Shown: one piece after another, positions 27,504 to 36,092 of the stretch
How the letters are laid out: the number at the start of each line of letters is the position of its first letter
Position numbering within the stretch: the stretch's first letter is position 1
From: Paraburkholderia sp. Ac-20340
GTDB taxonomy: Bacteria > Pseudomonadota > Gammaproteobacteria > Burkholderiales > Burkholderiaceae
Length of the DNA stretch: 64,000 bases
Assembly (NCBI RefSeq): GCF_017104965.1
Contig: NZ_JAAGPR010000022.1
Coordinates: 1-64,000, forward strand
Direction of reading: 5' to 3'
Notes under the pieces: model-generated
What the model was told of the DNA's origin: nothing
Seen by the model: only the letters and a program-made list of their open reading frames with translations
Database searches by the model: none
Program-made: the position numbers and the translations under genes

Positions 27504-29125
27504 ATCACGCCCTTCTGCTTCCCATCCTGATCCCGCTTTTCGCGGCCGGCGCCATCGTGGCGCTGCCGGTACGGGCCAAGCGTCTGCAGCGCGCGATCAA
27601 CGCGGTGGCGATCATCGCGCTGCTGCCCGTCGCGGCCCTGTTGACCGCGCACGCCGCGCAAGGCGAGATCGCCAGTTACGCGCTCGGCGGCTGGCGCGCG
27701 CCATTCGGCATCGTGCTTCAGCTCGACCGCCTGGGCGCGCTGATGCTACTGCTCACCGCCGTGCTCGCCTGCTGCTGCCTGCTGGGCACCTCGAGCGCCG
27801 ACGCGCGGCGCGGCCGTTATTTCCGCGCGCTCTTCCAGTTCGAATTGATGGGCCTGAACGGCGCCTTTCTCGCGGGCGACCTGTTCAACCTGTTCGTGTT
27901 CTTCGAACTGCTGCTGATCGCGTCCTATGCGCTGCTGCTGCATGGCGGCGGCGCGCGACGCGTGCGCAACGGCCTGCATTATCTGCTGATGAACCTGGTG
28001 GGATCGTCGTTCTTTCTTATCGCGCTGGGCGTGCTGTACGGCATCGCCGGCACGCTGAACATGGCCGATATGGGCGAACGCCTCGCGCATCTGGACCCGG
28101 GCATGCTGCCGCTCGCGCGCTTCGCAGGCGCCACGCTGATGCTGGTATTCGGCCTCAAGGCCGCCGTGTTTCCGATGTCGTTCTGGCTGCCGCAGGCGTA
28201 CCGCAGCGCAATCGGCCCGGTGGCGGCGCTATTCGCGATCATGACGAAGGTCGGCATCTACGCGATGCTGCGTTGCGATGCGCTGGTGTTCGGCATCGGC
28301 ACGGGCAGCGTGCTCGATTCGTTTATGCGCGACTGGGCGTGGTGGATGGCCATCGCGACAATCGCCTTCGGTGCGCTGGGCGCGCTGGCCGTATCGAGTC
28401 TGAAAACGACCACCGGCTATCTGGTGCTGGTTTCCGTGGGTCTGCTGATTGCCGCCATCACGCAGCAATCGCCGCTCGCGTGGAGCGCGGTGCTCTACTA
28501 CTTGATCAGCACGACGCTCTGTTCGGCCGCGCTGTTCCTGCTCGCCGATACGCTCGAACCGGAAGCCATCGCGGCAGCGCACACCGCCGGCCATGAAGCG
28601 CTGGAGCCCGCCTCGCTCGAAGCCCTCGACGACACCGCCGCCGCCGCGATCTCGCCCGAATCCGATGGCGTAGCCGCCTCGCGCGCGAAAGCGGCTTTCG
28701 CGCCCTGGCCTTCGAATATCGCCGGGATGCTGTATCTGATTGCCGCCGTGGGCGCAGCGGGCCTGCCGCCGCTTTCCGGCTTTATCGGCAAGGCGATGGT
28801 GCTCTCCGCCACGCCGATGAGCGAAGCCGTAGTGCTGTGGCCCGCCGTGCTGCTCTCCAGCCTGCTGCTGATCGTCGCCTTGAGCCGCACGGGCACGCGC
28901 CTGCTGTGGGCCGAACCGGCAGCGCGCGCCGAAGCCAGCGCACCCGCCCGTGCGCCGCGCGGCAGTTCGGCGAAACTGGCGGCCTGCGCGCTGCTGCTCG
29001 GCTGCGTGGCCGCCGCGACGCTGGGCGCGGGATCGCTGCGCCAGTATCTGGACGCCACCGCCGCGCAGCTGTTCGACCGCGCCGCCTACGTGCACGCGAT
29101 CCTGCCTGCAACGAACGGGAGCTGA
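27500..29125 (+). CDS. mrpD: Na+/H+ antiporter subunit D
   Basis: The 541-residue protein is the NuoM/N-like MrpD subunit, with about 14 membrane helices. Diagnostic segments are GDLFNLFVFFELLLIASYALL, FGLKAAVFPMSFWLPQAYRSA and the C-terminal AGLPPLSGFIGKAMVL. The lysine in FGLKAAVFP and the glutamate in FFELLL are key proton-path residues in this family. An unusual Ala/Glu-rich insertion (about residues 353-400) lies in a predicted loop. It overlaps mrpC by four bases, and mrpE starts three bases after its stop. Confidence 0.94.
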   Translation: MNHALLLPILIPLFAAGAIVALPVRAKRLQRAINAVAIIALLPVAALLTAHAAQGEIASYALGGWRAPFGIVLQLDRLGALMLLLTAVLACCCLLGTSSADARRGRYFRALFQFELMGLNGAFLAGDLFNLFVFFELLLIASYALLLHGGGARRVRNGLHYLLMNLVGSSFFLIALGVLYGIAGTLNMADMGERLAHLDPGMLPLARFAGATLMLVFGLKAAVFPMSFWLPQAYRSAIGPVAALFAIMTKVGIYAMLRCDALVFGIGTGSVLDSFMRDWAWWMAIATIAFGALGALAVSSLKTTTGYLVLVSVGLLIAAITQQSPLAWSAVLYYLISTTLCSAALFLLADTLEPEAIAAAHTAGHEALEPASLEALDDTAAAAISPESDGVAASRAKAAFAPWPSNIAGMLYLIAAVGAAGLPPLSGFIGKAMVLSATPMSEAVVLWPAVLLSSLLLIVALSRTGTRLLWAEPAARAEASAPARAPRGSSAKLAACALLLGCVAAATLGAGSLRQYLDATAAQLFDRAAYVHAILPATNGS

Positions 29126-29128
29126 CGC

Positions 29129-29623
29129 ATGCTCAAACGGCTCTTTCCGCATCCCTGGCTCAGCGTCGTGCTGCTGGTCTGCTGGGTATTGCTGATGAAC
29201 GACGTCTCGCCGGGCAATCTGCTGCTCGGCGCGGTGCTCGGTATCGTCATTGCGTTTTGCGTCGGCGAGGGGCTGTGGCTCGCGCCCGTGCGCTTCGGGC
29301 GGCCGTGGCTGCTGCTGCGTCTCTTTGGGCACGTGCTGATCGACATCGTCGTCGCCAATGTGGAAGTCGCGCTGCTGGTGCTCGGTCCCACCCAACGCCT
29401 GCGGCCCGCGTTTATCGAAGTGCCGCTCGACAGCACGCACGAAATCGCGCTCACGGCGCTGATCAGCATCGTGTCGCTGAGCCCCGGCACACTCTGCGCC
29501 GAACTCAGCGACGATCGCACGCGCCTGATCGTGCACGTGCTCGATCTCGCGGATGAAGCCGCCCTGGTCGCGTCGATCAAGTCGCGCTACGAAGCCCCTT
29601 TGCTGGAGATATTCGCATGCTAG
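29129..29623 (+). CDS. mrpE: Na+/H+ antiporter subunit E
   Basis: The 164-residue protein has two N-terminal hydrophobic helices (LSVVLLVCWVLLMNDVSPGNLLLGAVLGIVI) and a cytoplasmic domain with the MrpE signature LTALISIVSLSPGTLCAELSDD and LIVHVLDL. It is an accessory subunit of the Mrp complex. The end overlaps the mrpF start by seven bases. Confidence 0.93.
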   Translation: MLKRLFPHPWLSVVLLVCWVLLMNDVSPGNLLLGAVLGIVIAFCVGEGLWLAPVRFGRPWLLLRLFGHVLIDIVVANVEVALLVLGPTQRLRPAFIEVPLDSTHEIALTALISIVSLSPGTLCAELSDDRTRLIVHVLDLADEAALVASIKSRYEAPLLEIFAC

Positions 29624-29892
29624 CCATCGTGATTCCTGTCTCGTTCGCGATCCTTGGCGTCGCGTTTCTGCTCACGCTCGCGCGCCTCGTGCGCGGGCCT
29701 TCGCTGCCCGATCGCATCGTCGCGCTGGACACGCTCAATATCAACGCCATTGCGCTGATCGTGGTGTACGGCATCAGCCTGCGCTCGACGGTATTTTTCG
29801 AAGCCGCCTTGCTGATCGCCGTAATGGGTTTCGTAGGCACGGTTGCGCTCACGAAATACCTGCAGCGCGGCGACATCATCGAACTCAACTGA
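29617..29892 (+). CDS. mrpF: Na+/H+ antiporter subunit F
   Basis: The 91-residue protein has three hydrophobic helices and the family core LARLVRGPSLPDRIVALDTLNINAIALIVVYGI, including the conserved GPS-PDRIVALD motif. The length is normal for MrpF. It starts inside the end of mrpE and is followed by mrpG after 24 bp. Confidence 0.93.
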   Translation: MLAIVIPVSFAILGVAFLLTLARLVRGPSLPDRIVALDTLNINAIALIVVYGISLRSTVFFEAALLIAVMGFVGTVALTKYLQRGDIIELN

Positions 29893-29916
29893 AGCACGCC
29901 ATCAGGAGGCAAGCCG

Positions 29917-30372
29917 ATGCAAACCGCCGTTGAAGCGATCGTGTCCGTGCTGCTGCTCGTGGGCAGCCTGTTTACGCTGATCGGCGCGATCGGGCTTTTT
30001 CGCCTGCCCGATTTTTTCATGCGCCTGCACGGCCCGACCAAGTCGACCACGCTCGGCGTGGGCGGGATTGTGCTCGCCTCGGTGATCTACTTCAGCACGC
30101 AAAACAACTACGCAAGCCTGCATGAACTGCTGATTCCCGCTTTTCTCTTTCTCACCGCGCCCATTAGCGCGCATATGCTCGCGAAAGCCGGCATCCAGCA
30201 ACGCGTACCGTTGACGGGCGCCACACGCGGACGCCCGCCCGTCACCGGCGCGTGCGCCGAACACGGCGACACGCGCGAGCCGGAAGGCCACAACGGCGAC
30301 GACGCACACGGCGCATCCGATGCGCTTGCGCAAAACGTGCGCCCGGCGCAAAAGCCGCCTCAGGACGACTGA
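29917..30372 (+). CDS. mrpG: Na+/H+ antiporter subunit G
   Basis: The 151-residue protein has three hydrophobic helices and the MrpG signature SLFTLIGAIGLFRLPDFFMRLHGPTKSTTLGVGGI. The core ends near residue 105. A hydrophilic tail of about 45 residues rich in Gly, Ala, His and Asp follows, longer than in most MrpG. An AGGAGG ribosome-binding site precedes the ATG. It is the last gene of the operon. No clear terminator hairpin with a T run was seen. Confidence 0.92.
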   Translation: MQTAVEAIVSVLLLVGSLFTLIGAIGLFRLPDFFMRLHGPTKSTTLGVGGIVLASVIYFSTQNNYASLHELLIPAFLFLTAPISAHMLAKAGIQQRVPLTGATRGRPPVTGACAEHGDTREPEGHNGDDAHGASDALAQNVRPAQKPPQDD

Positions 30373-30780
30373 GCGCACGTCAAAGCCGTGCAGTCCCGTT
30401 GTAAAAGCAACCTCAATCGCTTCTTCTCGCAGCACACTTAAAGCGCGTTTAAAGCCTCTTTAAATCGCGTTCCAGATATTTCGCTTTAAATCTTCCATCG
30501 ATGCGGGCACGCGCGCGACGCCGTGCAGCATGCCTTCGGCGCTTGCCGCTTACGCCTCGTTACGACTTCGCTTGCGCGCAAGCCACGCAGCGGCACACCG
30601 ATTGCTGAGTTCGCTCGCCTGCATGCCATTTCGTTCACCCAATTCCGGCGTGGCGATGAAACGCAAAACGGCACCATCAGAAATAAAACAACGCGCGCGA
30701 GAATTCGCTGCAGACAATGCAGCACACAAAAGAGCGCGCGACTTCGACAGCCATAACCGAGACTCGATGAGGTGGATGAG
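30373..30780. other. Intergenic region with TTTAAA clusters
   Basis: About 400 bp without a convincing gene. The stretch 30437-30490 contains four TTAAA/TTTAAA elements (CTTAAAGCG, GTTTAAAGCC, CTTTAAATCG, CTTTAAATC). These could be promoter or A-tract elements for the downstream lipoprotein gene. Nothing else was recognised. Confidence 0.4.
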
Positions 30781-31566
30781 ATGAAGACAATTCGCACTTT
30801 GGCCGTGCTCGCAAGCGCGGCAGCACTATTGACCGCCTGCGGCGGCGGCGGCAATGACGTAGGCAAGGAACTGGGCCTGCAAAACCCCGAAATCCATTTC
30901 GTGCACGCCCTGCCCGGCAGCTCGAACGTGGACTTCCTGGTCAACGGCAGCGCACTGCAAACCAATATCGCGTACAAGCAGGTCACGAACTTCGCGAATA
31001 TCAACACGGGTAGCACCAACGTGTCCTATGCGAGCACCGGTACGACCACGGCCATCGCCAGCGGTAATTTCCCTGATGTCGCCAAAGGCCACGAATACAC
31101 GGTGCTGGCGTTGCCCGCATTATCGGGCGGCGATATTGGTTTGATCGACGATCCGTTCGACAAGGGTCTGCTGTCCAATAGCGCACGCGTGCGGGCCTTC
31201 AATGCCACGGTGAATGCGCAGAACCTCGATATCTATATCGTCGCGCCCAATACGGATATCTCGACCGTTTCGCCGACCATGGCAGGCGTCGCTTTCAAGA
31301 ACGCCGTGCCGGCCAGCGGCCAGGATTCGAATTATCTGAACGGCGGCACCTACGTGGCGATTGCGACGGTAGCAGGCTCGAAGACGGCGATCTTCCAGTC
31401 CGCCTCGTTCAGCCTGGGCAATAATGCCGACTGGCTGATTACCTCGGTGCCGATCTCCGGCACGCTTTCGCAACTCGCCGTTGGGCAGATTCACCTGCTG
31501 GTCGCGCAAGGCGGGAATACCTCGCAACCGGCGCTGGAGTTGACGAACCAGTTGACGGGTCAGTAA
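30781..31566 (+). CDS. DUF4397-type lipoprotein
   Basis: The 261-residue protein has a lipoprotein signal peptide with lipobox LLTAC (Cys at about residue 20), followed by a glycine run typical of a flexible membrane tether. The mature part holds DUF4397-like beta repeats: PEIHFVHALPGSSNVDFLVNGS, a GHEYTVLALP strand, and a second copy ARVRAFNATVNAQNLDIYIVAPN. It should be anchored to the inner or outer membrane on the periplasmic side. I chose the ATG at 30781 because it gives a standard signal peptide, and an alternative ATG lies three codons upstream. The function is unknown. Confidence 0.82.
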   Translation: MKTIRTLAVLASAAALLTACGGGGNDVGKELGLQNPEIHFVHALPGSSNVDFLVNGSALQTNIAYKQVTNFANINTGSTNVSYASTGTTTAIASGNFPDVAKGHEYTVLALPALSGGDIGLIDDPFDKGLLSNSARVRAFNATVNAQNLDIYIVAPNTDISTVSPTMAGVAFKNAVPASGQDSNYLNGGTYVAIATVAGSKTAIFQSASFSLGNNADWLITSVPISGTLSQLAVGQIHLLVAQGGNTSQPALELTNQLTGQ

Positions 31567-31606
31567 GCGCGCTTCAGGCGGAAAACACGCGGGGCAAAGG
31601 GCGATT

Positions 31607-32533
31607 TCACGCCCCGCGCCCCGTTTTTTGCGCTTCGGCCAGCACGAAATCGATAAAGGTGGACGCCGCGCGCGTGTGATGCCGGTTGGGCATATAGAGC
31701 ATGTACATATGCGTGCCGAAAATGCTCAGGCGCCACCCATCGAGCGAAGTCACCACCTGCCCCGCGCGCATGTCGTCGTGCACGACGTAATCGGGCACGA
31801 TACCCACGCCCAGGCCCGCCAGAATCGATTGCCGCAGGAACAGGAAGTTCTCCGAAATAATCGACGGCTCCAGCAATACTTCGTGGCGCTCCTCGTTCAG
31901 ATAGGCCGCCAGGCGCAATTGCCGCCCCACCACCGTTGCGGTAATGAGCGGCGCTTTCGCCAGATCTTCGAGCGTTTCCGGCATGCCATGCTGCGCCGCC
32001 CATTGCGCCGACGCGCAGGCGATGTACTTCACCGGCCCCATATCGCGCGCCACCAGGTTCTGCGGCGGCTCGTGCATCACGCGCACGGCGATATCGACTT
32101 CATCGCGCAACAGATCTTCGACGCGATTTTCGAACATCACGTCGAGCACGATGCCCGGATACAGCCGCTTGAAGCGGATCAGCCAGTCCGACATCACCAG
32201 TTGCCCATAGCCGCTGGGCACGGAAAGCCGCACGCGCCCTTGCAGACTCTGCCCGAGAGTGGACACCGATTCGTGCGCGGCCAGCAGCGCATTCTGGATC
32301 GTGCGGCCGTGCTCATAGAGCTTCAGGCCGATTTCGGTGGGCTCGACGCGGCGCGTGGTGCGCCGCACCAGTTGCAGGCCGATCGACTTTTCCAGGTGAT
32401 TGAGGTGATAGCTCACGTTCGCGCGGCTCATCTTGAGACGGCGCGCCGCCTCGCTCAGATTGCCCGCATCGAGGATTTCCACCAGCAAGGTCAGCGCATT
32501 GACGTCCACGGTTCCACCCGGCAAATCGGCCAC
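31607..32533 (-). CDS. LysR-family regulator of the acyl-CoA operon
   Basis: The 308-residue protein has an N-terminal winged HTH (DAGNLSEAARRLKMSRANVSYHLNHLEKSIGLQLVRRTTRR) and a C-terminal substrate-binding domain with SIISENFLFLRQSILAGLGVGIVPDYVV. It is divergent from a six-gene acyl-CoA degradation operon, and the 158-bp gap contains several TGTCAA half-sites, as expected for a LysR regulator controlling its neighbour. The inducer is likely an acyl-CoA or a related acid, but this is inference. Confidence 0.88.
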   Translation of the reverse strand: MADLPGGTVDVNALTLLVEILDAGNLSEAARRLKMSRANVSYHLNHLEKSIGLQLVRRTTRRVEPTEIGLKLYEHGRTIQNALLAAHESVSTLGQSLQGRVRLSVPSGYGQLVMSDWLIRFKRLYPGIVLDVMFENRVEDLLRDEVDIAVRVMHEPPQNLVARDMGPVKYIACASAQWAAQHGMPETLEDLAKAPLITATVVGRQLRLAAYLNEERHEVLLEPSIISENFLFLRQSILAGLGVGIVPDYVVHDDMRAGQVVTSLDGWRLSIFGTHMYMLYMPNRHHTRAASTFIDFVLAEAQKTGRGA

Positions 32534-32555
32534 ACAGCGCCAAACATCGGTTCAT

Positions 32556-32602
32556 TGTCAAAAATTCTTTGACAGCATGTCAACGAACCATGGGATTGTC
32601 AA
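32556..32602. promoter_or_regulatory. Cluster of TGTCAA half-sites, likely LysR binding region
   Basis: TGTCAAA-AATTC-TTTGACA (32556-32574) is a perfect inverted repeat with 7-bp arms. Further direct TGTCAA half-sites start at 32578 and 32597, so half-sites recur at 22- and 19-bp intervals. LysR proteins commonly bind such extended arrays between divergent genes. Confidence 0.6.
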
Positions 32603-32691
32603 TAAACCTTGGCATCCACACAATGAAGTCCATGATTGGATAACCGCCGCCCGGACCCATCCGGCTGGCCCACTATCTGGAGACACGCTTC

Positions 32692-34827
32692 ATGGCACTC
32701 GACACGGCCGCATCCCCGCATTCCGCCTCGCCCGTCACGCACGAACTGCGCGGCAAGGTGCTGCTCGTTACCGTGGACAATCCGCCCGTCAACGCGCTGG
32801 GCGTCGATGTGCGCCGCGGCCTCGCCGCCGCCATCGAGCACGCCGAAGCCGATGCGGCTGTGCAGGCCGTGCTGATCGTCGGCGCGGGGCGCAACTTTAT
32901 CGCCGGTGCGGATATCCGCGAGTTCGGCAAACCGCCGCAGTCGCCCGCGCTGCCGGACGTCTGCAACCGCATCGAAGCCAGCCACAAGCCCGTGATCGCG
33001 GCGATTCACGGCGCGGCGCTGGGCGGCGGCCTGGAAATCGCGCTCGCGTCGCACTATCGCCTGGCGGTGGCGGGCGCGAAGCTCGGCCTGCCCGAAGTGC
33101 AACTGGGTCTGCTGCCCGGCGCAGGCGGCACGCAGCGCGCGCCGCGCCTGATCGGCGCAGAAGCCGCGCTCTCGCTGATGTTGAGCGGCAAGCATATCGG
33201 CGCGCAGGAAGCGCTCAAGCTGGGCCTCGTCGATCGCGTGGGTTCGAGCGACGACGTGCTCGCCGAAGGTCTCGCCTACGCGCAGGAACTGCTGGCCGCG
33301 CACGCGCCCGTGCGCCGCACGCGCGATGCGCAAGGTCTGGCCGAGCGCGCCGCCGCGCAAGCCGCCATCGACGCCGCGCGCGCCGACACCACGAAAAAAT
33401 CGCGCGGCCTGTTCTCGCCGCTGAAGATCGTCGATTGCGTGCAGGCCGCGCTCGATCAGTCGTTCGAGGAAGGCCAGCGCACCGAGCGCAAGCTGTTCGT
33501 GGAATGTCTCGACAGCCCGCAGCGCGCCGGGCTCGTGCACGCCTTTTTCGCCGAGCGCGAAGTGCAGAAAACGCCGGAGGCGAAGACCGCAAAACCGCGC
33601 GCCATCGAAACCGTCGGCGTGGTGGGCGGTGGCACGATGGGCGCGGGCATCGCCGTGGCCGTGCTCGACGCAGGCCTGCCCGTGACGATGATCGAGCGCG
33701 ACGACGCCTCGCTCGCACGCGGGCGCGCTCACGTGGAAAAGGTCTACGACGGCCTGATCGCGAAAGGCCGCATGACGCCCGAAGCCAAGGCCGCGATTCT
33801 CGCGCGCTTGAGCGGCAGCACCTCGTACGACGCGCTCGCGCAGGTCGATCTGGTGATCGAAGCCGTGTTCGAAGAGATGGGCGTCAAGCAGGCCGTGTTC
33901 GCGGAACTCGACCGCGTCTGCAAGTCCGGCGCCGTGCTCGCGACCAACACCTCGTATCTCGACATCGACGCCATTGCCAACAGCGTGAAGCGCCCGCAGG
34001 ACGTGATCGGCCTGCACTTCTTCTCGCCCGCCAACATCATGAAGCTGCTGGAAGTCGTGGTGCCGAAGCAGGTCAGCGCCGATGTCGTGGCCACCGCCTT
34101 CGAGCTCGCGAAAAAGCTGCGCAAGGTGCCGGTGCGCGCGGGCGTGTGCGATGGTTTTATCGGCAATCGCGTACTGGCCGTGTATCGCACCGCCGCCGAT
34201 CATCTGATGGAAGACGGCGCCTCGCCGTATCAGATCGACAAGGCCGTGCGCGAATTCGGCTATCCGATGGGCCCGTATCAAGTGGTCGATCTTGCGGGCG
34301 GCGATATCGGCTGGGCCACGCGCAAACGCCGCGCCGCCACGCGCGATCCCAAAGCGCGTTACGTGCAGATCGCCGACCGCCTGTGCGAGCGCGGCTGGTT
34401 CGGCCAGAAGACCGGGCGCGGTTTCTATCTGTATCCCGATGGCGCGCGCGTCGGCACGCCCGACCCGGAAGTGGAAGCGATCGTTCGCACCGAGCGCGAA
34501 CGCGCCGGCATCGAGCCGCGCAGCTTCACGAGCGAGCAGATCATGCGCCGCTACATGGCCGCGATGATCAACGAAGGCGCCAATGTCGTGCACGAAAAGA
34601 TCGCGCTACGCCCGCTCGATGTGGATGTGACCTTCCTGTACGGCTATGGCTTCCCGCGTCATCGCGGCGGCCCGATGCATTACGCCGATACCGTGGGCCT
34701 CGCGAACGTGCTCGCCGATATCCGCGAATTCGCGAAGGAAGACCCGCTGTTCTGGAAGCCGTCGCCGCTGCTGGTGGAACTGGTGGAACGCGGGGCGAAT
34801 TTCGCCAGCCTCAATCAGCCGCTTTGA
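32692..34827 (+). CDS. Bifunctional enoyl-CoA hydratase / 3-hydroxyacyl-CoA dehydrogenase
   Basis: The 711-residue protein fuses a crotonase domain (about 18-200) to a 3-hydroxyacyl-CoA dehydrogenase (about 305-700). The crotonase part has AGRNFIAGADIREF, HGAALGGGLEIALASHYR and LGLPEVQLGLLPGAGGTQR, keeping the catalytic glutamate of the PE-Q-G segment. The dehydrogenase part has VGVVGGGTMGAGIA (NAD binding) and IGLHFFSPANIMKLLEVV with its catalytic histidine. It performs steps two and three of beta-oxidation and resembles FadJ or the PimE-type dicarboxylate enzyme. It heads the operon. Three 12-bp repeats overlap its stop. Confidence 0.93.
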   Translation: MALDTAASPHSASPVTHELRGKVLLVTVDNPPVNALGVDVRRGLAAAIEHAEADAAVQAVLIVGAGRNFIAGADIREFGKPPQSPALPDVCNRIEASHKPVIAAIHGAALGGGLEIALASHYRLAVAGAKLGLPEVQLGLLPGAGGTQRAPRLIGAEAALSLMLSGKHIGAQEALKLGLVDRVGSSDDVLAEGLAYAQELLAAHAPVRRTRDAQGLAERAAAQAAIDAARADTTKKSRGLFSPLKIVDCVQAALDQSFEEGQRTERKLFVECLDSPQRAGLVHAFFAEREVQKTPEAKTAKPRAIETVGVVGGGTMGAGIAVAVLDAGLPVTMIERDDASLARGRAHVEKVYDGLIAKGRMTPEAKAAILARLSGSTSYDALAQVDLVIEAVFEEMGVKQAVFAELDRVCKSGAVLATNTSYLDIDAIANSVKRPQDVIGLHFFSPANIMKLLEVVVPKQVSADVVATAFELAKKLRKVPVRAGVCDGFIGNRVLAVYRTAADHLMEDGASPYQIDKAVREFGYPMGPYQVVDLAGGDIGWATRKRRAATRDPKARYVQIADRLCERGWFGQKTGRGFYLYPDGARVGTPDPEVEAIVRTERERAGIEPRSFTSEQIMRRYMAAMINEGANVVHEKIALRPLDVDVTFLYGYGFPRHRGGPMHYADTVGLANVLADIREFAKEDPLFWKPSPLLVELVERGANFASLNQPL

Positions 34828-34859
34828 TTGCTGAATTGATCGCTGACTTGATTGCGCGC
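34824..34859 (+). repeat. Three 12-bp tandem repeats over the stop codon
   Basis: TTGATTGCTGAA, TTGATCGCTGAC and TTGATTGCGCGC follow one another. The TGA stop of the bifunctional beta-oxidation gene lies in the first unit, and the last unit ends 25 bp before the next start. Confidence 0.75.
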
Positions 34860-34884
34860 GCAACTAAAAAGGAAATAGCCGGAC

Positions 34885-36081
34885 ATGGACCTTAAATTTA
34901 CCGCCGAAGAAGAAGCCTTCCGCAGCGAAGTGCTCGACTTCCTGCGCGAGCGCCTGCCGCAGCGCATCGCCAGCAAGGTGCGCAACGGCCAGCACCTCAC
35001 GCGCGACGACATGGCGCAATGGCACGCAATCCTCAATGAGAAAGGCTGGCTCGCCAATCACTGGCCGCAGCAATACGGCGGCCCGGGCTGGAGCGCCGTG
35101 CAGAAGTTCATCTTCGAAAACGAATGCGCGATTGCCGCGGCGCCACGTATCGTGCCGTTCGGCCTGAACATGCTCGGGCCGGTGCTGATCAAGTACGGCA
35201 ACGAAGCGCAAAAACGCCACTGGCTGCCGCGTATTCTCGATGGCTCGGACTGGTGGTGCCAGGGTTATTCGGAACCGGGCGCGGGTTCGGATCTCGCGGC
35301 GGTGCGCACCACCGCCGTGCGTCAGGGCGATCACTATGTCGTGAACGGCCAGAAAACCTGGACCACGCTCGGCCACTACGCGAACATGATTTTCTGCCTC
35401 GTGCGCACCGCCACCGATGTGCGCAAGCAGGAAGGCATCAGCTTTCTGCTGATCGACATGAATACGCCGGGTATCGAAGTGCGCCCGATCATCACGCTCG
35501 ACGGCGAGCATGAAGTCAACGAAGTCTTTTTCACCGATGTACGCGTGCCGGTGGAAAACCTCGTCGGCGAAGAGAACAAGGGCTGGACTTACGCGAAATA
35601 TCTGCTGACTTACGAGCGCACCAATATCGCGGGCGTGGGCTTTTCGGTGGCGGCGCTCGCGCGTCTGAAGCAGGCCGCGCAAAAGGTCACGCGCAATGGC
35701 AAGCCGCTCGCGCAGGACCCGCAGTTCGCCGCGCGCCTCGCCAAAGTCGAGATCGATCTGGAAAACATGAAGACCACGAATCTGCGCGTGATCGCGGCCG
35801 TGGCGGGCGGCGGCGTGCCGGGCGCGGAAAGCTCGATGCTGAAGATTCGCGGCACGGAAATCCGCCAGGAAATTTCTTCGCTGCTGCGCCGCGCGATGGG
35901 CCCGTACGCCGCGCCGTTTATTGAAGACGCGCTGCAGGAAGGCTATGCCGAAGCCGCAATCGGCCCCGACGAAGCCGCCAGCGCCGCCGCGCTCTACTTC
36001 AATAACCGCAAGCTGTCGATTTTCGGCGGCTCCAACGAAATCCAGAAGAACATCATCTCCAAGATGATTCTCGGTCTTTAA
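34885..36081 (+). CDS. Acyl-CoA dehydrogenase, PimD-like large subunit
   Basis: The 398-residue flavoprotein begins MDLKFTAEEEAFRSEVLDFLRERLP and contains WHAILNEKGWLANHWPQQYGGPGWS, GYSEPGAGSDLAAVRTTA and NGQKTWTTLGHYANMIFCLVRT, as in the large subunit of PimC/PimD-type acyl-CoA dehydrogenases. The C-terminus reads LSIFGGSNEIQKNIISKMIL, with glycine where classic enzymes have the IYEGT catalytic glutamate, so the base must lie elsewhere. It would pair with the next gene's product and pass electrons to the ETF encoded downstream. A GGAAAT sequence 14 bases before the ATG is a weak ribosome-binding site. Confidence 0.92.
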   Translation: MDLKFTAEEEAFRSEVLDFLRERLPQRIASKVRNGQHLTRDDMAQWHAILNEKGWLANHWPQQYGGPGWSAVQKFIFENECAIAAAPRIVPFGLNMLGPVLIKYGNEAQKRHWLPRILDGSDWWCQGYSEPGAGSDLAAVRTTAVRQGDHYVVNGQKTWTTLGHYANMIFCLVRTATDVRKQEGISFLLIDMNTPGIEVRPIITLDGEHEVNEVFFTDVRVPVENLVGEENKGWTYAKYLLTYERTNIAGVGFSVAALARLKQAAQKVTRNGKPLAQDPQFAARLAKVEIDLENMKTTNLRVIAAVAGGGVPGAESSMLKIRGTEIRQEISSLLRRAMGPYAAPFIEDALQEGYAEAAIGPDEAASAAALYFNNRKLSIFGGSNEIQKNIISKMILGL

Positions 36082-36092
36082 GAGGTCTTGCG

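Noticed and set aside
32599..34593. 664-codon minus-strand frame opposite the bifunctional beta-oxidation gene
   Set aside because: Shadow of a well-recognised enzyme; no start signal or domain.
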